From NCBI GenBank assembly GCA_963799455.1, contig CAWCXF010000008.1:1240001-1304000 (forward strand): DNA of 64,000 nt, written 5' to 3'. How positions within the stretch are numbered: the stretch's first letter is position 1; every line of letters begins with the position of its first letter. Positions 1-8,572 of this stretch are shown here, piece after piece. Source of the DNA: CAWCXF01 sp963799455 (GTDB lineage Bacteria > Pseudomonadota > Alphaproteobacteria > Rhodobacterales > Rhodobacteraceae). The notes beneath the pieces are model-generated. The model was not told the origin of the DNA, searched no databases, and was given only the letters and a program-made list of their open reading frames with translations. The translations under genes and the position numbers were made by a program.

Positions 1-2
1 GC

Positions 3-1355
3 CTGCGCGGCGAGCTGGGCGTCGAGGCCCGCGCGGCGCTCAACCCGGTCCTGGCCACCGCGCGCGGCGCGGGCCGGGCGCTGCCCGAGGACGCCAACCT
101 CGCGCGCGAGCTGGTCCCCGGCCGCGACCTCTCGGAGGCGGAGGCCTACGACCTGCTGATCGAGGCCGGCCTCGCCCCGCCGCTCGTCACCCGCGCCGAG
201 CGCCGCGCGGCGCTCGTGGCCAACGTCGAGGACGGCGCGGTGGGCGGCGTGCCCCTGGCCGATCTCGACGACGAGGCCGCGCGCATCCGCGCCTATCGGG
301 GGCTCGTGGCCCGAGGGCTCGCCCCCGAGGGCGTGCCCGAGGAGGCGCGGGCCTCGCTGGTCGCCCGCCACGCCTTCTGGGACGCCTACCGCGAGCCCGA
401 CGCCGCCGTCACCGACGCCGCCCGCGCGACGCTCGCCTCCATCGAGCGCCGCGTGGGGTGGAGCCGGGCGCTCGACCTCGCGCTCGACGCGCTCTCGCTG
501 GCCTCGATCTACTTCCTCGCCGCGATCGGGCTCGCCATCACCTTCGGCGTGATGGGCGTCATCAACATGGCCCATGGCGAGTTCATCATGATGGGGGCCT
601 ACACCGGCTACCTCGTGCAGACCGTGGTGCCCTCGCACACGCTGTCGATCCTCCTGGCGCTGCCATTGGCCTTCGCGGTCGGCGCGGCGGCCGGCGTCGT
701 GCTGGAGCGGCTGGTGATCCGCCACCTGATACACCGCCCGCTCGAGACGCTGCTCGCCACCTTCGGCATCTCGATCGCGCTCCAGCAGCTCGCCAAGAAC
801 CTCTTCGGCACCCAGGCCCGCCCGCTGACCGCGCCGGGCTGGCTGAACGGCGCCTGGGCGATCGACGACGTGGCCTCGATCAGCCACGTCCGCGTCGCCA
901 TCTTCGTGCTGGCGGCGGCGTTCCTCGCGGCCCTCGTCCTCGTGCTGCGCCGCACGCGGCTCGGGCTCGATGTCCGCGCGGTGACGCAGAACCCCGGCAT
1001 GGCGGCCTCGATGGGCATCGACCCCGACCGCGTGCGGCGCCTGACCTTCGCGCTGGGCTCCGGCATCGCGGGCGTCGCGGGCGTGGCGATCGGGCTGCTC
1101 GCCCAGGTCACCTCCGAGATGGGCTCGGGCTACATCGTGCAGAGCTTCATGACCGTGGTCGTGGGCGGCGTCGGCAGCGTCTTCGGCACGCTCGCGGGCG
1201 CCGGCATGATCGGCGGGCTCCAGAAGGGGATCGAGTGGCTCAACCCCTCCAACACGCTCGCCGCGCAAACATACATGATCCTCTTCGTCATCCTCTTCAT
1301 CCAGATCCGCCCGCGCGGGCTCGTGGCCCTGCGCGGCCGCGCGGCGGGGGACTGA
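3..1355 (+). CDS. urtB: Urea ABC transporter permease UrtB (5' end outside window)
   Basis: Inner-membrane permease of a branched-chain-amino-acid-type (HAAT) ABC importer, best matched to the urea transporter subunit UrtB. The reading frame is open from base 3, so the start lies upstream. About 180 visible residues of soluble, helical N-terminal extension precede the membrane domain; that extension is typical of UrtB and absent from LivH. The membrane part has the family motif GVMGVINMAHGE and ends with IQIRPRGL. The stop lies 2 bases before the next start, so it is in an operon with urtC, urtD and urtE. The substrate (urea or a short amide) is inferred from the family, since the binding protein UrtA is outside the window. 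Confidence 0.9.
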   Translation: MRGELGVEARAALNPVLATARGAGRALPEDANLARELVPGRDLSEAEAYDLLIEAGLAPPLVTRAERRAALVANVEDGAVGGVPLADLDDEAARIRAYRGLVARGLAPEGVPEEARASLVARHAFWDAYREPDAAVTDAARATLASIERRVGWSRALDLALDALSLASIYFLAAIGLAITFGVMGVINMAHGEFIMMGAYTGYLVQTVVPSHTLSILLALPLAFAVGAAAGVVLERLVIRHLIHRPLETLLATFGISIALQQLAKNLFGTQARPLTAPGWLNGAWAIDDVASISHVRVAIFVLAAAFLAALVLVLRRTRLGLDVRAVTQNPGMAASMGIDPDRVRRLTFALGSGIAGVAGVAIGLLAQVTSEMGSGYIVQSFMTVVVGGVGSVFGTLAGAGMIGGLQKGIEWLNPSNTLAAQTYMILFVILFIQIRPRGLVALRGRAAGD

Positions 1356-1357
1356 GC

Positions 1358-2629
1358 GTGCCCCGCGGCCCGCTGCTCGCGCGCCACCCCTCGGCGCTCG
1401 TGGTGCTCGCGGCGCTCGCGGCGCTCCTCGCCGCCGTGACGCTCGGCAGCGAGGCGCTGGGCACCGGCGCCGTCTCGACCTCGATGGTCAAGACGCTCGG
1501 CCGGACGCTCACCCTCTGCCTCGTGGCGCTCGCGATGGATCTGGTCTGGGGCTATTGCGGGATCCTGAGCCTCGGGCACATGGCGTTCTTCGGCATCGGC
1601 GGCTACGCCATCGGCCAGTGGCTGATGTACGCGCGCACCGAGGCCATCGTGGAGGCCTCGCTCGCGGGCTCCGTCCTGCCCCCCACGCCGCAGGAGGTGC
1701 GAGACGCCATCGCCACCCAGATCTTCGGCGTCGTGGGCTCGGACGAGCTGCCCTCGATCTGGGGCCTCGCCCACTCCCTGCCCGCGCAGCTCGCGGCGGT
1801 GGTTCTGGTGCCGGGGCTGCTCGCGCTCGTCTTCGGCTGGCTCGCCTTTCGGAGCCGCGTCACGGGCGTCTATCTCTCGATCCTGACCCAGGCCGGCACG
1901 CTCGCGCTGTCGCTCTGGCTCTTCCAGAACGACAGCGGGCTCAGGGGCAACAACGGGCTCTCGGGGCTCCAGAACATCCCCGGCCTGACGGACGTGCCGC
2001 AATCCGCGATCTCGCTCGCCTTCCTCTGGGCCTCGGCGCTCGCGCTCGCGGCGGGCTACCTCCTGTCGCTCTGGGTCGTCTCGGGCCGCTTCGGCTCGGT
2101 GATCCGGGGCATCCGCGACGACGAGGCGCGGGTGCGCAGCCTCGGCTACGACGTGGAGGCCTACAAGCTCGCCGTCTTCACCGGCACGGCCGTGATCGCG
2201 GGGGTCGCGGGCGCGCTCTACGCCCCGCAGGCGGGCATCGTGAACCCGGCCGAGATCGCGCCCATCGCCTCAATCTACCTCGCCGTCTGGGTCGCCATCG
2301 GCGGGCGCGGGCGGCTCTACGGCGCCGTGATCGGCGCGGCCTTCGTCTCGCTGGTGTCGTCCTGGTTCACCGGCGGCGGGGCGCCCGACGTGACCCTGGG
2401 CGCCTACGTCATCGCCTGGACCGACTGGTGGCTCGTGGTCCTGGGCGTCTCCTTCGTGCTGGTGACGCTCTACGCGCCCGAGGGCCTGGGCGGGCTCGCC
2501 GACCGCCTCTCCCGCCGCCGGCCCGCGCCCGCCGAGGCCGCGCCCGCCTGGACGGATCGCGCCGAGACGCATCGCGTCGGGACCGGTCCCGACGCCTCCG
2601 CCCTGCGCCCGCGCGAGGCGGCCGAGTGA
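1358..2629 (+). CDS. urtC: Urea ABC transporter permease UrtC
   Basis: Second membrane subunit of the importer (LivM-like, 423 residues), expected to pair with UrtB in the inner membrane. It shows several hydrophobic segments, the motif YCGILSLGHMAFFGIGGYA near residue 65, and the family loop RGIRDDEARVRSLGYD. Its length suits UrtC, which is longer than LivM. The GTG start at 1358 follows the urtB stop by 2 bases, and the 3' end overlaps urtD by 4 bases (GTGA). The C-terminal tail is rich in Arg, Ala and Pro and is probably cytoplasmic. Confidence 0.9.
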   Translation: MPRGPLLARHPSALVVLAALAALLAAVTLGSEALGTGAVSTSMVKTLGRTLTLCLVALAMDLVWGYCGILSLGHMAFFGIGGYAIGQWLMYARTEAIVEASLAGSVLPPTPQEVRDAIATQIFGVVGSDELPSIWGLAHSLPAQLAAVVLVPGLLALVFGWLAFRSRVTGVYLSILTQAGTLALSLWLFQNDSGLRGNNGLSGLQNIPGLTDVPQSAISLAFLWASALALAAGYLLSLWVVSGRFGSVIRGIRDDEARVRSLGYDVEAYKLAVFTGTAVIAGVAGALYAPQAGIVNPAEIAPIASIYLAVWVAIGGRGRLYGAVIGAAFVSLVSSWFTGGGAPDVTLGAYVIAWTDWWLVVLGVSFVLVTLYAPEGLGGLADRLSRRRPAPAEAAPAWTDRAETHRVGTGPDASALRPREAAE

Positions 2630-3366
2630 GCGCGCTCCTCGAGGTCTCGGGCGTCTCGGTCGCCTTCGACGGGTTCCGCGCCATCGACGGGCTGTCCTTC
2701 GCGGTCGGCTGCCCCGAGCTGCGCGCCGTGATCGGCCCCAACGGCGCCGGCAAGACCACCTTCATGGACATCGTGACCGGCCGCACCCGCCCCGACGAGG
2801 GCACCGTCCTTTGGGGCGAGCGCAGCCTGTCGCTCGTGGGCCTCTCCGAGAGCCGCATCGCGCGCGAGGGCGTGGGCCGCAAGTTCCAGCGCCCCACCGT
2901 GCTCGAGGCGCAGTCCGTGCGCGAGAACCTGGGCCTCGCGCTCAAGGGCCGGCGCGGCCCGCTCGCCGTGCTCCTGCACCGCCCCTCGCCCGAGGAGGAC
3001 GCGCGCGTCGAGGCCACGGCCCGCACCGTGGGGCTCGACGGCGCGCTCGACCGTCTCGCGGGCGAGCTGTCGCACGGCCAGAAGCAGTGGCTCGAGATCG
3101 GGATGCTGCTCGCGCAGGAGCCGCGGCTCTTGCTGGTGGACGAGCCCGCCGCGGGCATGAGCCCGGCCGAGCGCGAGCGCACCGCCGACATCCTCGTCGA
3201 GGCCGCGCGCACCCGCGCCGTGGTCGTGGTCGAGCACGACATGGAGTTCGTGCGCCGCCTCGGCTGCCGCGTCACGGTGCTCCACGAGGGGCGCGTGCTG
3301 GCCGAGGGCTCGCTCGACCACGTCACGTCCGACCCGGCCGTGATCGACGTCTACCTGGGGCGCTGA
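2626..3366 (+). CDS. urtD: Urea ABC transporter ATPase UrtD
   Basis: Cytoplasmic ATP-hydrolysing subunit (246 residues) of the LivG/UrtD class. Walker A is GPNGAGKTT at about residues 37-45, the ABC signature is LSHGQKQWLEIGM near 148, Walker B is LLLVDEPAAGMSP near 168, and the switch His is in VVEHDMEFV. The LSHGQKQWLEI form of the signature is typical of UrtD rather than LivG. The GTG start overlaps the end of urtC, and one base separates the stop from the ATG of urtE. Confidence 0.9.
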   Translation: MSALLEVSGVSVAFDGFRAIDGLSFAVGCPELRAVIGPNGAGKTTFMDIVTGRTRPDEGTVLWGERSLSLVGLSESRIAREGVGRKFQRPTVLEAQSVRENLGLALKGRRGPLAVLLHRPSPEEDARVEATARTVGLDGALDRLAGELSHGQKQWLEIGMLLAQEPRLLLVDEPAAGMSPAERERTADILVEAARTRAVVVVEHDMEFVRRLGCRVTVLHEGRVLAEGSLDHVTSDPAVIDVYLGR

Positions 3367-3367
3367 G

Positions 3368-4060
3368 ATGCTGGAGGTGGAGGGGCTGACGCTCGCCTAC
3401 GGCGGCTCGCAGGTGCTGCACGGGGTGGATCTGGTGGCCGAGGCCGGGCGCGTCACGGCCGTCCTGGGCACCAACGGCGTGGGCAAGACGAGCCTGCTGA
3501 AGGCCATCGCGGGGCGCCATCGCCCGAGCGGCGGGACGATCCGCCTCGACGGCGCGGCTCTCACGGGCGCATCGGCCTTCGCTGCGGCGCGCGCGGGCAT
3601 CGCCTACGTCCCCCAAGGGCGCGAGGTGTTCGCGCTCCTGACGGTGCAGGAGAACCTGGAGACGGGCTTCGCCTGCCTGCCCCGCCGTGAGCGGCGGATC
3701 CCTGCGGAGGTCTTCGACCTCTTCCCGGTGCTCGCGCAGATGCGCGCGCGCCGCGGCGGCGACCTCTCGGGCGGCCAGCAGCAGCAGCTCGCCATCGCCC
3801 GCGCGCTCGTGACGCGCCCGCGGGTGCTCCTGCTCGACGAGCCGACGGAAGGGATCCAGCCCTCGATCATCGCCGAGATCGGCCGGGTGATCGCGCATCT
3901 CGCGGCGCGCGGCGACATGGCGATCGTGCTGGTGGAGCAGTACTTCGCCTTCGCCTGGGATCTCGCGCACCGCGTCACCGTGATGAGCCGCGGCCGGGCC
4001 GAGAGCGGCGAGCGCGCGGCGCTCGACCGCGAGGACGTGCTCAGGCGCGTCTCGGTCTGA
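3368..4060 (+). CDS. urtE: Urea ABC transporter ATPase UrtE
   Basis: Second ATP-binding subunit (230 residues) of the LivF/UrtE class. Walker A GTNGVGKTS is near residue 33, signature LSGGQQQQLAIAR near 132, and Walker B VLLLDEPTEGIQPSI near 154. The phrase DEPTEGIQPSII is characteristic of UrtE. It is the last gene of the urt operon; the next gene on this strand is a regulator 378 bases away. Together with urtB, urtC and urtD it completes the membrane and ATPase parts of the importer. Confidence 0.9.
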   Translation: MLEVEGLTLAYGGSQVLHGVDLVAEAGRVTAVLGTNGVGKTSLLKAIAGRHRPSGGTIRLDGAALTGASAFAAARAGIAYVPQGREVFALLTVQENLETGFACLPRRERRIPAEVFDLFPVLAQMRARRGGDLSGGQQQQLAIARALVTRPRVLLLDEPTEGIQPSIIAEIGRVIAHLAARGDMAIVLVEQYFAFAWDLAHRVTVMSRGRAESGERAALDREDVLRRVSV

Positions 4061-4438
4061 GGGGGGCCCTGCGCACCCCCAGAGCCGGGGCGGGCCGGGG
4101 GGCCACGGCCGGCCCGGGCGGGTGGACGGGCGGCATCGCCGTGCGGCCTGCTCCGGGCTGCCAGGAGCGGACAGCGTCGGCGGCGTGGCCCGCCACGCGA
4201 CCGGATCGTCGATCACGCCTTCGCGGGGCGTCTCGGGCGCCGAGCCACGCGGCGCTGACCGCCGTGGAAGGGGGTGCGCGCTCGTTCGCCTTGCCCGGTC
4301 ACGCCGGCTGCGGCACGCTCGTCGCCACCAGGGTCTTCGGCACGGCGGCCGGAGCGTGACCGACGCGCGAGGCGGGAGGGGATGCACGGGGCGGATCGCC
4401 ATCGGCCCTCGGAGCGGCGGCCGAGCGGGGGGGGTGCC
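4061..4438 (+). other. Intergenic stretch, no gene seen
   Basis: This 378-base stretch lies between urtE and the LysR-type regulator. The first 60 bases are runs of G and C (around 4061-4120) able to form GC hairpins and may end urt transcription, but there is no T run for a textbook terminator. Short open frames here have no recognisable protein pattern. The regulator promoter is presumably inside, yet no clear -35/-10 pair could be picked. Confidence 0.4.
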
Positions 4439-5365
4439 GTGAGGGAGCTGACGCTCCGCCAGGTCGAGGCGATCCGGGCGGTGATGCTCACGGGCACGAT
4501 CTCGGGCGCGGCGGAGCTGCTGGGCGTCTCGCCGCCGGGCGTCAGCCGGATCGTCAAGCACACCGAGGCGTCGCTGGGCTTGCGGCTCTTCGAGCGCCGG
4601 GCGGGGCTCTTCGTGCCCTCGGTCGAGGCGGCCTCGATCTTCGAGCAGGTCCGCCTCGTCCATCGCGGCGTGGAGAACCTGGGTCGCGCCGTGGCCGCGC
4701 TGCGCAAGGGGCAGGACGTGCGGCTGAGCTTCGCCTGCGCCCCCTCGATCGCGCAGTTCGTCGCCGCGCGCGCGATCCGCGAGGTCCGTCGCCGCTTCCC
4801 CGACCTCTACATCGACCTGGACGTGCTCAAGATCGAGGAGACGGTGGACTACCTCCTGCTGGAGCGCGGCGAGTTCGTCGTCATGAGCTACGCGGTCGAG
4901 AGCGCGGCGATCGAGAACGAGGCGCTGGCGACGGGCGGGCTCGTCGCCGTGGTGCCCGACGACCACCCGCTCGCAGGCCGCGCGAGCGTGTCGGTGCGCG
5001 ACCTGGCGGGCGAGGCGCTGATCGGCGTCGATCCGGCCGACCCCTACGGCGCCGTCCTGGCGGCGCCCTTCCGCGAGGCCGGGATCGAGCTGCGCCACGC
5101 GATGCGCGGCCGCTTCGCCCAGACCGTCGTGAGCCTGGTGCGCCACGGGCTGGGCGTCGCGCTGATCGACGAGTTCTCGGTCGCGGAGGTCTACATGCCG
5201 GGGCTGACCCGCATCGCGCTCGAGGAGCCCGCGACGATCACGGCCTACGTCGCGCGCAAGCGGGGCCGGGTCCTGTCGGGCTTCGCGGAGCAGGCGATCC
5301 GGCTGTTCCGGCGCGAGCTCGTCCAGGCGACGCGGACGCGGCCATGGGAGCGGGCTCGGCCCTGA
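4439..5365 (+). CDS. LysR-family transcriptional regulator
   Basis: A 308-residue protein with an N-terminal winged helix-turn-helix (residues 1-60, LRQVEAIRAVMLTGTISGAA and VSPPGVSRIVKHTE) and a substrate-binding-like effector domain from about residue 90. GTG at 4439 is chosen because it begins the HTH directly; upstream codons in frame are low-complexity. It sits 129 bases upstream of the tctC-to-pcaB operon on the same strand, so control of that operon is the natural inference. LysR proteins usually regulate divergent genes, so the co-directional layout is slightly unusual. The inducer is unknown; a quinate-pathway intermediate is plausible. Confidence 0.85.
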   Translation: MRELTLRQVEAIRAVMLTGTISGAAELLGVSPPGVSRIVKHTEASLGLRLFERRAGLFVPSVEAASIFEQVRLVHRGVENLGRAVAALRKGQDVRLSFACAPSIAQFVAARAIREVRRRFPDLYIDLDVLKIEETVDYLLLERGEFVVMSYAVESAAIENEALATGGLVAVVPDDHPLAGRASVSVRDLAGEALIGVDPADPYGAVLAAPFREAGIELRHAMRGRFAQTVVSLVRHGLGVALIDEFSVAEVYMPGLTRIALEEPATITAYVARKRGRVLSGFAEQAIRLFRRELVQATRTRPWERARP

Positions 5366-5494
5366 GATTGCCTCGATGTTAACAAGGGGTTTCACACGGA
5401 ACTTGTCGTGACGCCGGTCCTCGCCGATCCTGCACGAGCCGACCGGTCCCGGGAGGGGGCCCGGTCACCAGGCCAAGATCACGGGAGGACAACC
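5366..5494 (+). promoter_or_regulatory. Likely promoter/operator region of the tctC-pcaB operon
   Basis: The 129 bases between the LysR gene and tctC include the only clearly AT-richer patch nearby. The 8-base palindrome TGTTAACA lies at 5377-5384, followed by GGGGTTTCACACGG. A ribosome-binding sequence GGGAGG (about 5483-5488) lies ahead of the ATG at 5495. The palindrome is a candidate operator for the adjacent regulator. Promoter elements are not defined with certainty. Confidence 0.4.
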
Positions 5495-6502
5495 ATGAGA
5501 CACGTCGTCATCGGCGCGGCCGCCGCCGTCGCCACGGCCGCAGCACTCGTCGCGGCGGGCCCGGCCTTCGCCGAGTATCCCGAGAAGGAGATCCAGGGGA
5601 TCATCCAGTGGGGCGCGGGCGGCTCGACCGACACCGTGATGCGCGCGGTCACGCCCGCGGCCGAGGAGGCGATGGGCGGCAACGTCGTGATGCAGAACAT
5701 GACCGGCGGCGTCGGCGCGATCGCGACCAAGTTCGCCTCCGTCAAGCCGGCCGACGGCTACACGCTGCTGATGGGCGCGGAGAACCCGCTGCTCTACAAG
5801 GTGATGGGCCTCGGCGACATCGACTACTCCGCCTTCACGCCGATCAACGTGATCGCGCGCGGCACGCCGATCCTCGTGGCGCGCCCCGACGCGCCGTTCG
5901 ACACCTACCAGGAGATGGTGGACTACATCCAGGCCAACCCGAACGAGGTCAAGTTCGGCTCCACCGGCCCCGGCGGGCTCGCCTCGGTGGTCGTGGCGAT
6001 GATCTCGTCGCAGACCGACCTGCCGGTGACCTCGGTGCCCTACGACGGCGACGGCCCGGCGCTGACCGCGCTCCAGGGCGGCGCCATCGACGTGATGCCC
6101 GCGGTGCTGGGCGCCGCGATCGAGGGCATCCGCGGCGGGCGCATGAAGCCCATTGCGCTCATGGACGTGGAGGCGAACCCCGCCCTTCCGGACGTGCCGC
6201 CGATCACCGAGGCCGAGCCCGCCTTCGAGCAATATCTTCCCTGGGGTCCGTTCTTCGGCGTGTTCGTCCGCGAGGGCACGCCCGAGGAGGCCGTGACGAC
6301 GCTCCGGGACGCCTACGCGCAAGGGGTCGAGAGCGCGGACTTCCAGAGCCTCATGGACGACCGCGGCTTCACGGTCCTCAACCTCTCCGGCCAGGAGGCG
6401 CAGGACTTCCTCGACCGCTGGCAGTCGGTGACCGCCTGGCTGCTGGAGGACGTGGGCGAGACCAAGGCCTCGCCCGAGGCGTTCGGCATCCCGCGGCCCT
6501 GA
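5495..6502 (+). CDS. tctC: Tripartite tricarboxylate transporter substrate-binding protein (TctC/Bug)
   Basis: Periplasmic solute-binding protein (335 residues) of the Bug/TctC family. A signal peptide covers residues 1-26, with likely cleavage after AFA. The mature protein starts YPEKEIQGIIQWGAGGSTD, the usual first strand and ligand loop, and later has the FGSTGPGG loop typical of Bug proteins. ATG at 5495 is preferred over upstream codons because it is followed at once by the signal peptide and preceded by GGGAGG. With tctB and tctA it forms a secondary transporter; from context the ligand may be quinate, shikimate, dehydroshikimate or protocatechuate. Confidence 0.88.
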   Translation: MRHVVIGAAAAVATAAALVAAGPAFAEYPEKEIQGIIQWGAGGSTDTVMRAVTPAAEEAMGGNVVMQNMTGGVGAIATKFASVKPADGYTLLMGAENPLLYKVMGLGDIDYSAFTPINVIARGTPILVARPDAPFDTYQEMVDYIQANPNEVKFGSTGPGGLASVVVAMISSQTDLPVTSVPYDGDGPALTALQGGAIDVMPAVLGAAIEGIRGGRMKPIALMDVEANPALPDVPPITEAEPAFEQYLPWGPFFGVFVREGTPEEAVTTLRDAYAQGVESADFQSLMDDRGFTVLNLSGQEAQDFLDRWQSVTAWLLEDVGETKASPEAFGIPRP

Positions 6503-6539
6503 CGGGCGCCAGCGGCGGTCGATCGGGGGAGGAGCGGCC

Positions 6540-7052
6540 ATGCGAGAGAGAACGAAGCGGCCCGGCGAGACGGCCTTCGCCGTCGCCATGGTCGTCCTGA
6601 GCGCGGTCCTGCTCTGGCAAGCCTGGCGCATCGCGGGCTTCACCGCGCTGAGCTCGCCGGGCGCCTTTCCCATGGCGGCGGCCTTCGCGATGCTCGTCTC
6701 CGCGGTCGTGGTGCTCCTGGGCACGCTGCGGGCGCGCCCCGAGATCGGCATGGGCTGGCGCGACGTGGCGCCCCCCGTGGTGATCGCCCTCGTCGCGATG
6801 ATCGCGCTCTACGCGGTGCTTCTGGTGCCCCTGGGCTTCCTGCCCACGTCGCTCGGGTTCCTCACGCTCGCGATCTGGTTCCTGCGCCGCGGCGCGCCGC
6901 TCTATGCGCTGGGCGTCTCGGCGCTCGCGCTCATCGGCGTCTACGTCGTCTTCCGGCTGGTCTTCTCGGTGCTGATGCCCGCGGGCATCGTGCCCGAGGG
7001 CGAGATCCTGGCCTGGATCGGCGGGCTCCTCCCGGGCGGAGGGACTGAGTGA
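6540..7052 (+). CDS. tctB: Tripartite tricarboxylate transporter small membrane subunit TctB
   Basis: A 170-residue protein with four hydrophobic segments, the size and topology of TctB. The N-terminal segment (FAVAMVVLSAVLLWQAW) starts near residue 14. Sequence conservation is always weak in this family, so the call leans on its position between tctC and tctA. A GGGGGAGGAG-type ribosome-binding sequence lies just upstream, and its TGA shares one base with the tctA ATG. Confidence 0.82.
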   Translation: MRERTKRPGETAFAVAMVVLSAVLLWQAWRIAGFTALSSPGAFPMAAAFAMLVSAVVVLLGTLRARPEIGMGWRDVAPPVVIALVAMIALYAVLLVPLGFLPTSLGFLTLAIWFLRRGAPLYALGVSALALIGVYVVFRLVFSVLMPAGIVPEGEILAWIGGLLPGGGTE

Positions 7053-8572
7053 TGGAGGCTCTGCAATACTTCCTGATCTCCTGGCTCGACATCAAGCTGC
7101 TGGCGCTGGTGGCCTCGGGCACCTTCGCGGGCATCTACGTCGGCGCGATCCCGGGGCTGTCGGTGACGATGGCGGTCTCCATCCTGATCTCCTTCACCTT
7201 CTCCTGGGAGGTGAACGAGGCGCTGTGCCTGATGGTGGGCATCTACATGGGGGGCGTCTACGGCGGCTCGCGCACCGCGATCCTGCTCAACATCCCCGGC
7301 GCGCCCTCGGCCATCGCCACCGCGCTCGACGGCTACCCGCTGGCGCAGAAGGGGCTGGCGGGCGAGGCGATCGGCCTCTCGACGGTGATGTCGTTCCTCG
7401 GCGGGCTGATCGGCATCGCGGTCCTCGCCCTCGCGGCCCCTTGGGTGTCGGACTTCGCGCTGAGCTTCCAGCCGCGCGACTACATGCTGCTCGCGGTGCT
7501 CGGCATCCTGCTGGTGGGCTCGCTCTCGGGCGAGAGCCTGACCAAGGGCATCCTCGCGGGCTCGCTGGGGCTCCTGATCGGCACCGTCGGGCTCGACCCG
7601 CTGACGGCGGAGGAGCGCTTCACCTTCGGCATGGTCGAGCTCTGGGGCGGCATCTCCTTCATCGCGGTGATGATCGGCCTATTCGGCGTGGCCGAGGCGC
7701 TCGCGCAGCTCCACCACGTCGAGAAGGCGGCGGTGAAGCAGGTGATCGAGCGCATCGTGCCGAGCTTCGCCTCGGTGCGCCGCCACCTTCCGCTGTCGCT
7801 CCAGACCTCGGCGATCGGCGTCGTCATCGGCGCGCTGCCCGGCACCGGAGGCGACATCGCGGCGCTGATGGCCTACGACCACGCCAAGCGCGTCACCCGC
7901 AACCCCGAGGTGCCCTTCGGCCAAGGCGCGCGCGAGGGTCTGGTGGCGCCCGAGACCGCCAACAACGCGGCCGTGGGAGGGGCCTTCATCCCGATGCTCA
8001 CGCTCGGCATCCCCGGCGACGCGGTGACGGCCATCATCATCGGCGCGCTCTTCATCCACGGGCTCAACCCCGGCCCCATGCTGATGATCGACCAGCCGCA
8101 GATGTTCTGGTTCATCGTCGGCGCCCTCTTCCTCGCCAACATCTTCATGCTGGTGTTCGGACTCACGGGGATCAAGCTCTTCACCAAGATCGTCGAGATG
8201 CCGCGCACGGTCCTGATCCCGCTGATCCTGCTCCTGAGCATCGTCGGCGCCTACGCGGTCAACAGCTCGATCACCGACGTCTACTGGATGCTGGGCTTCG
8301 GCGTGCTGGGCTACCTGATGAAGCTCTACGGCTACCAGGTGGGCCCGGTGATCCTCGGCGTGATCCTGTCGCGGCTCATCGACGAGAACTGGCGCCGCGC
8401 CATCATCTCCGAGCAGGAGAGCCTGGGCGGCCTCCTCGCCGGCATCCTCACGAGCCCGCTGTCGCTCGTCCTCTTCATCGCCGTGGCGCTGATCTTCGTC
8501 AGCCAGACGCCGATCTGGGCTGCGGCCAAGCGGCGCGTGGGCGGCCTGCGCGCGAGGGGGGACGGCGTGTGA
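7052..8572 (+). CDS. tctA: Tripartite tricarboxylate transporter large permease TctA
   Basis: The 12-TM-type permease (506 residues) that carries the substrate. Family motifs visible: GAIPGLSVTMAV, YMGGVYGGSRTAILLNIPGAP near residue 65, ALPGTGGDIAALMAYDHAKR, and APETANNAAVGGAFIPMLTLGIPGD. The start could be GTG 7049 or ATG 7052; the ATG is preferred. Its 3' end overlaps the next gene by 4 bases, so transport and catabolic genes are translationally coupled, which argues that the imported substrate feeds the enzymes that follow. Confidence 0.92.
   Translation: MEALQYFLISWLDIKLLALVASGTFAGIYVGAIPGLSVTMAVSILISFTFSWEVNEALCLMVGIYMGGVYGGSRTAILLNIPGAPSAIATALDGYPLAQKGLAGEAIGLSTVMSFLGGLIGIAVLALAAPWVSDFALSFQPRDYMLLAVLGILLVGSLSGESLTKGILAGSLGLLIGTVGLDPLTAEERFTFGMVELWGGISFIAVMIGLFGVAEALAQLHHVEKAAVKQVIERIVPSFASVRRHLPLSLQTSAIGVVIGALPGTGGDIAALMAYDHAKRVTRNPEVPFGQGAREGLVAPETANNAAVGGAFIPMLTLGIPGDAVTAIIIGALFIHGLNPGPMLMIDQPQMFWFIVGALFLANIFMLVFGLTGIKLFTKIVEMPRTVLIPLILLLSIVGAYAVNSSITDVYWMLGFGVLGYLMKLYGYQVGPVILGVILSRLIDENWRRAIISEQESLGGLLAGILTSPLSLVLFIAVALIFVSQTPIWAAAKRRVGGLRARGDGV

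Noticed and set aside
608..1111. Minus-strand open frame opposite urtB
   Set aside because: Ser/Arg/Thr-rich antisense shadow of a conserved gene; no protein pattern.
3323..5395. 690-codon minus-strand frame opposite urtE and the LysR gene
   Set aside because: Antisense of two well-conserved genes, rich in Arg, His and Asp; typical GC-bias shadow.
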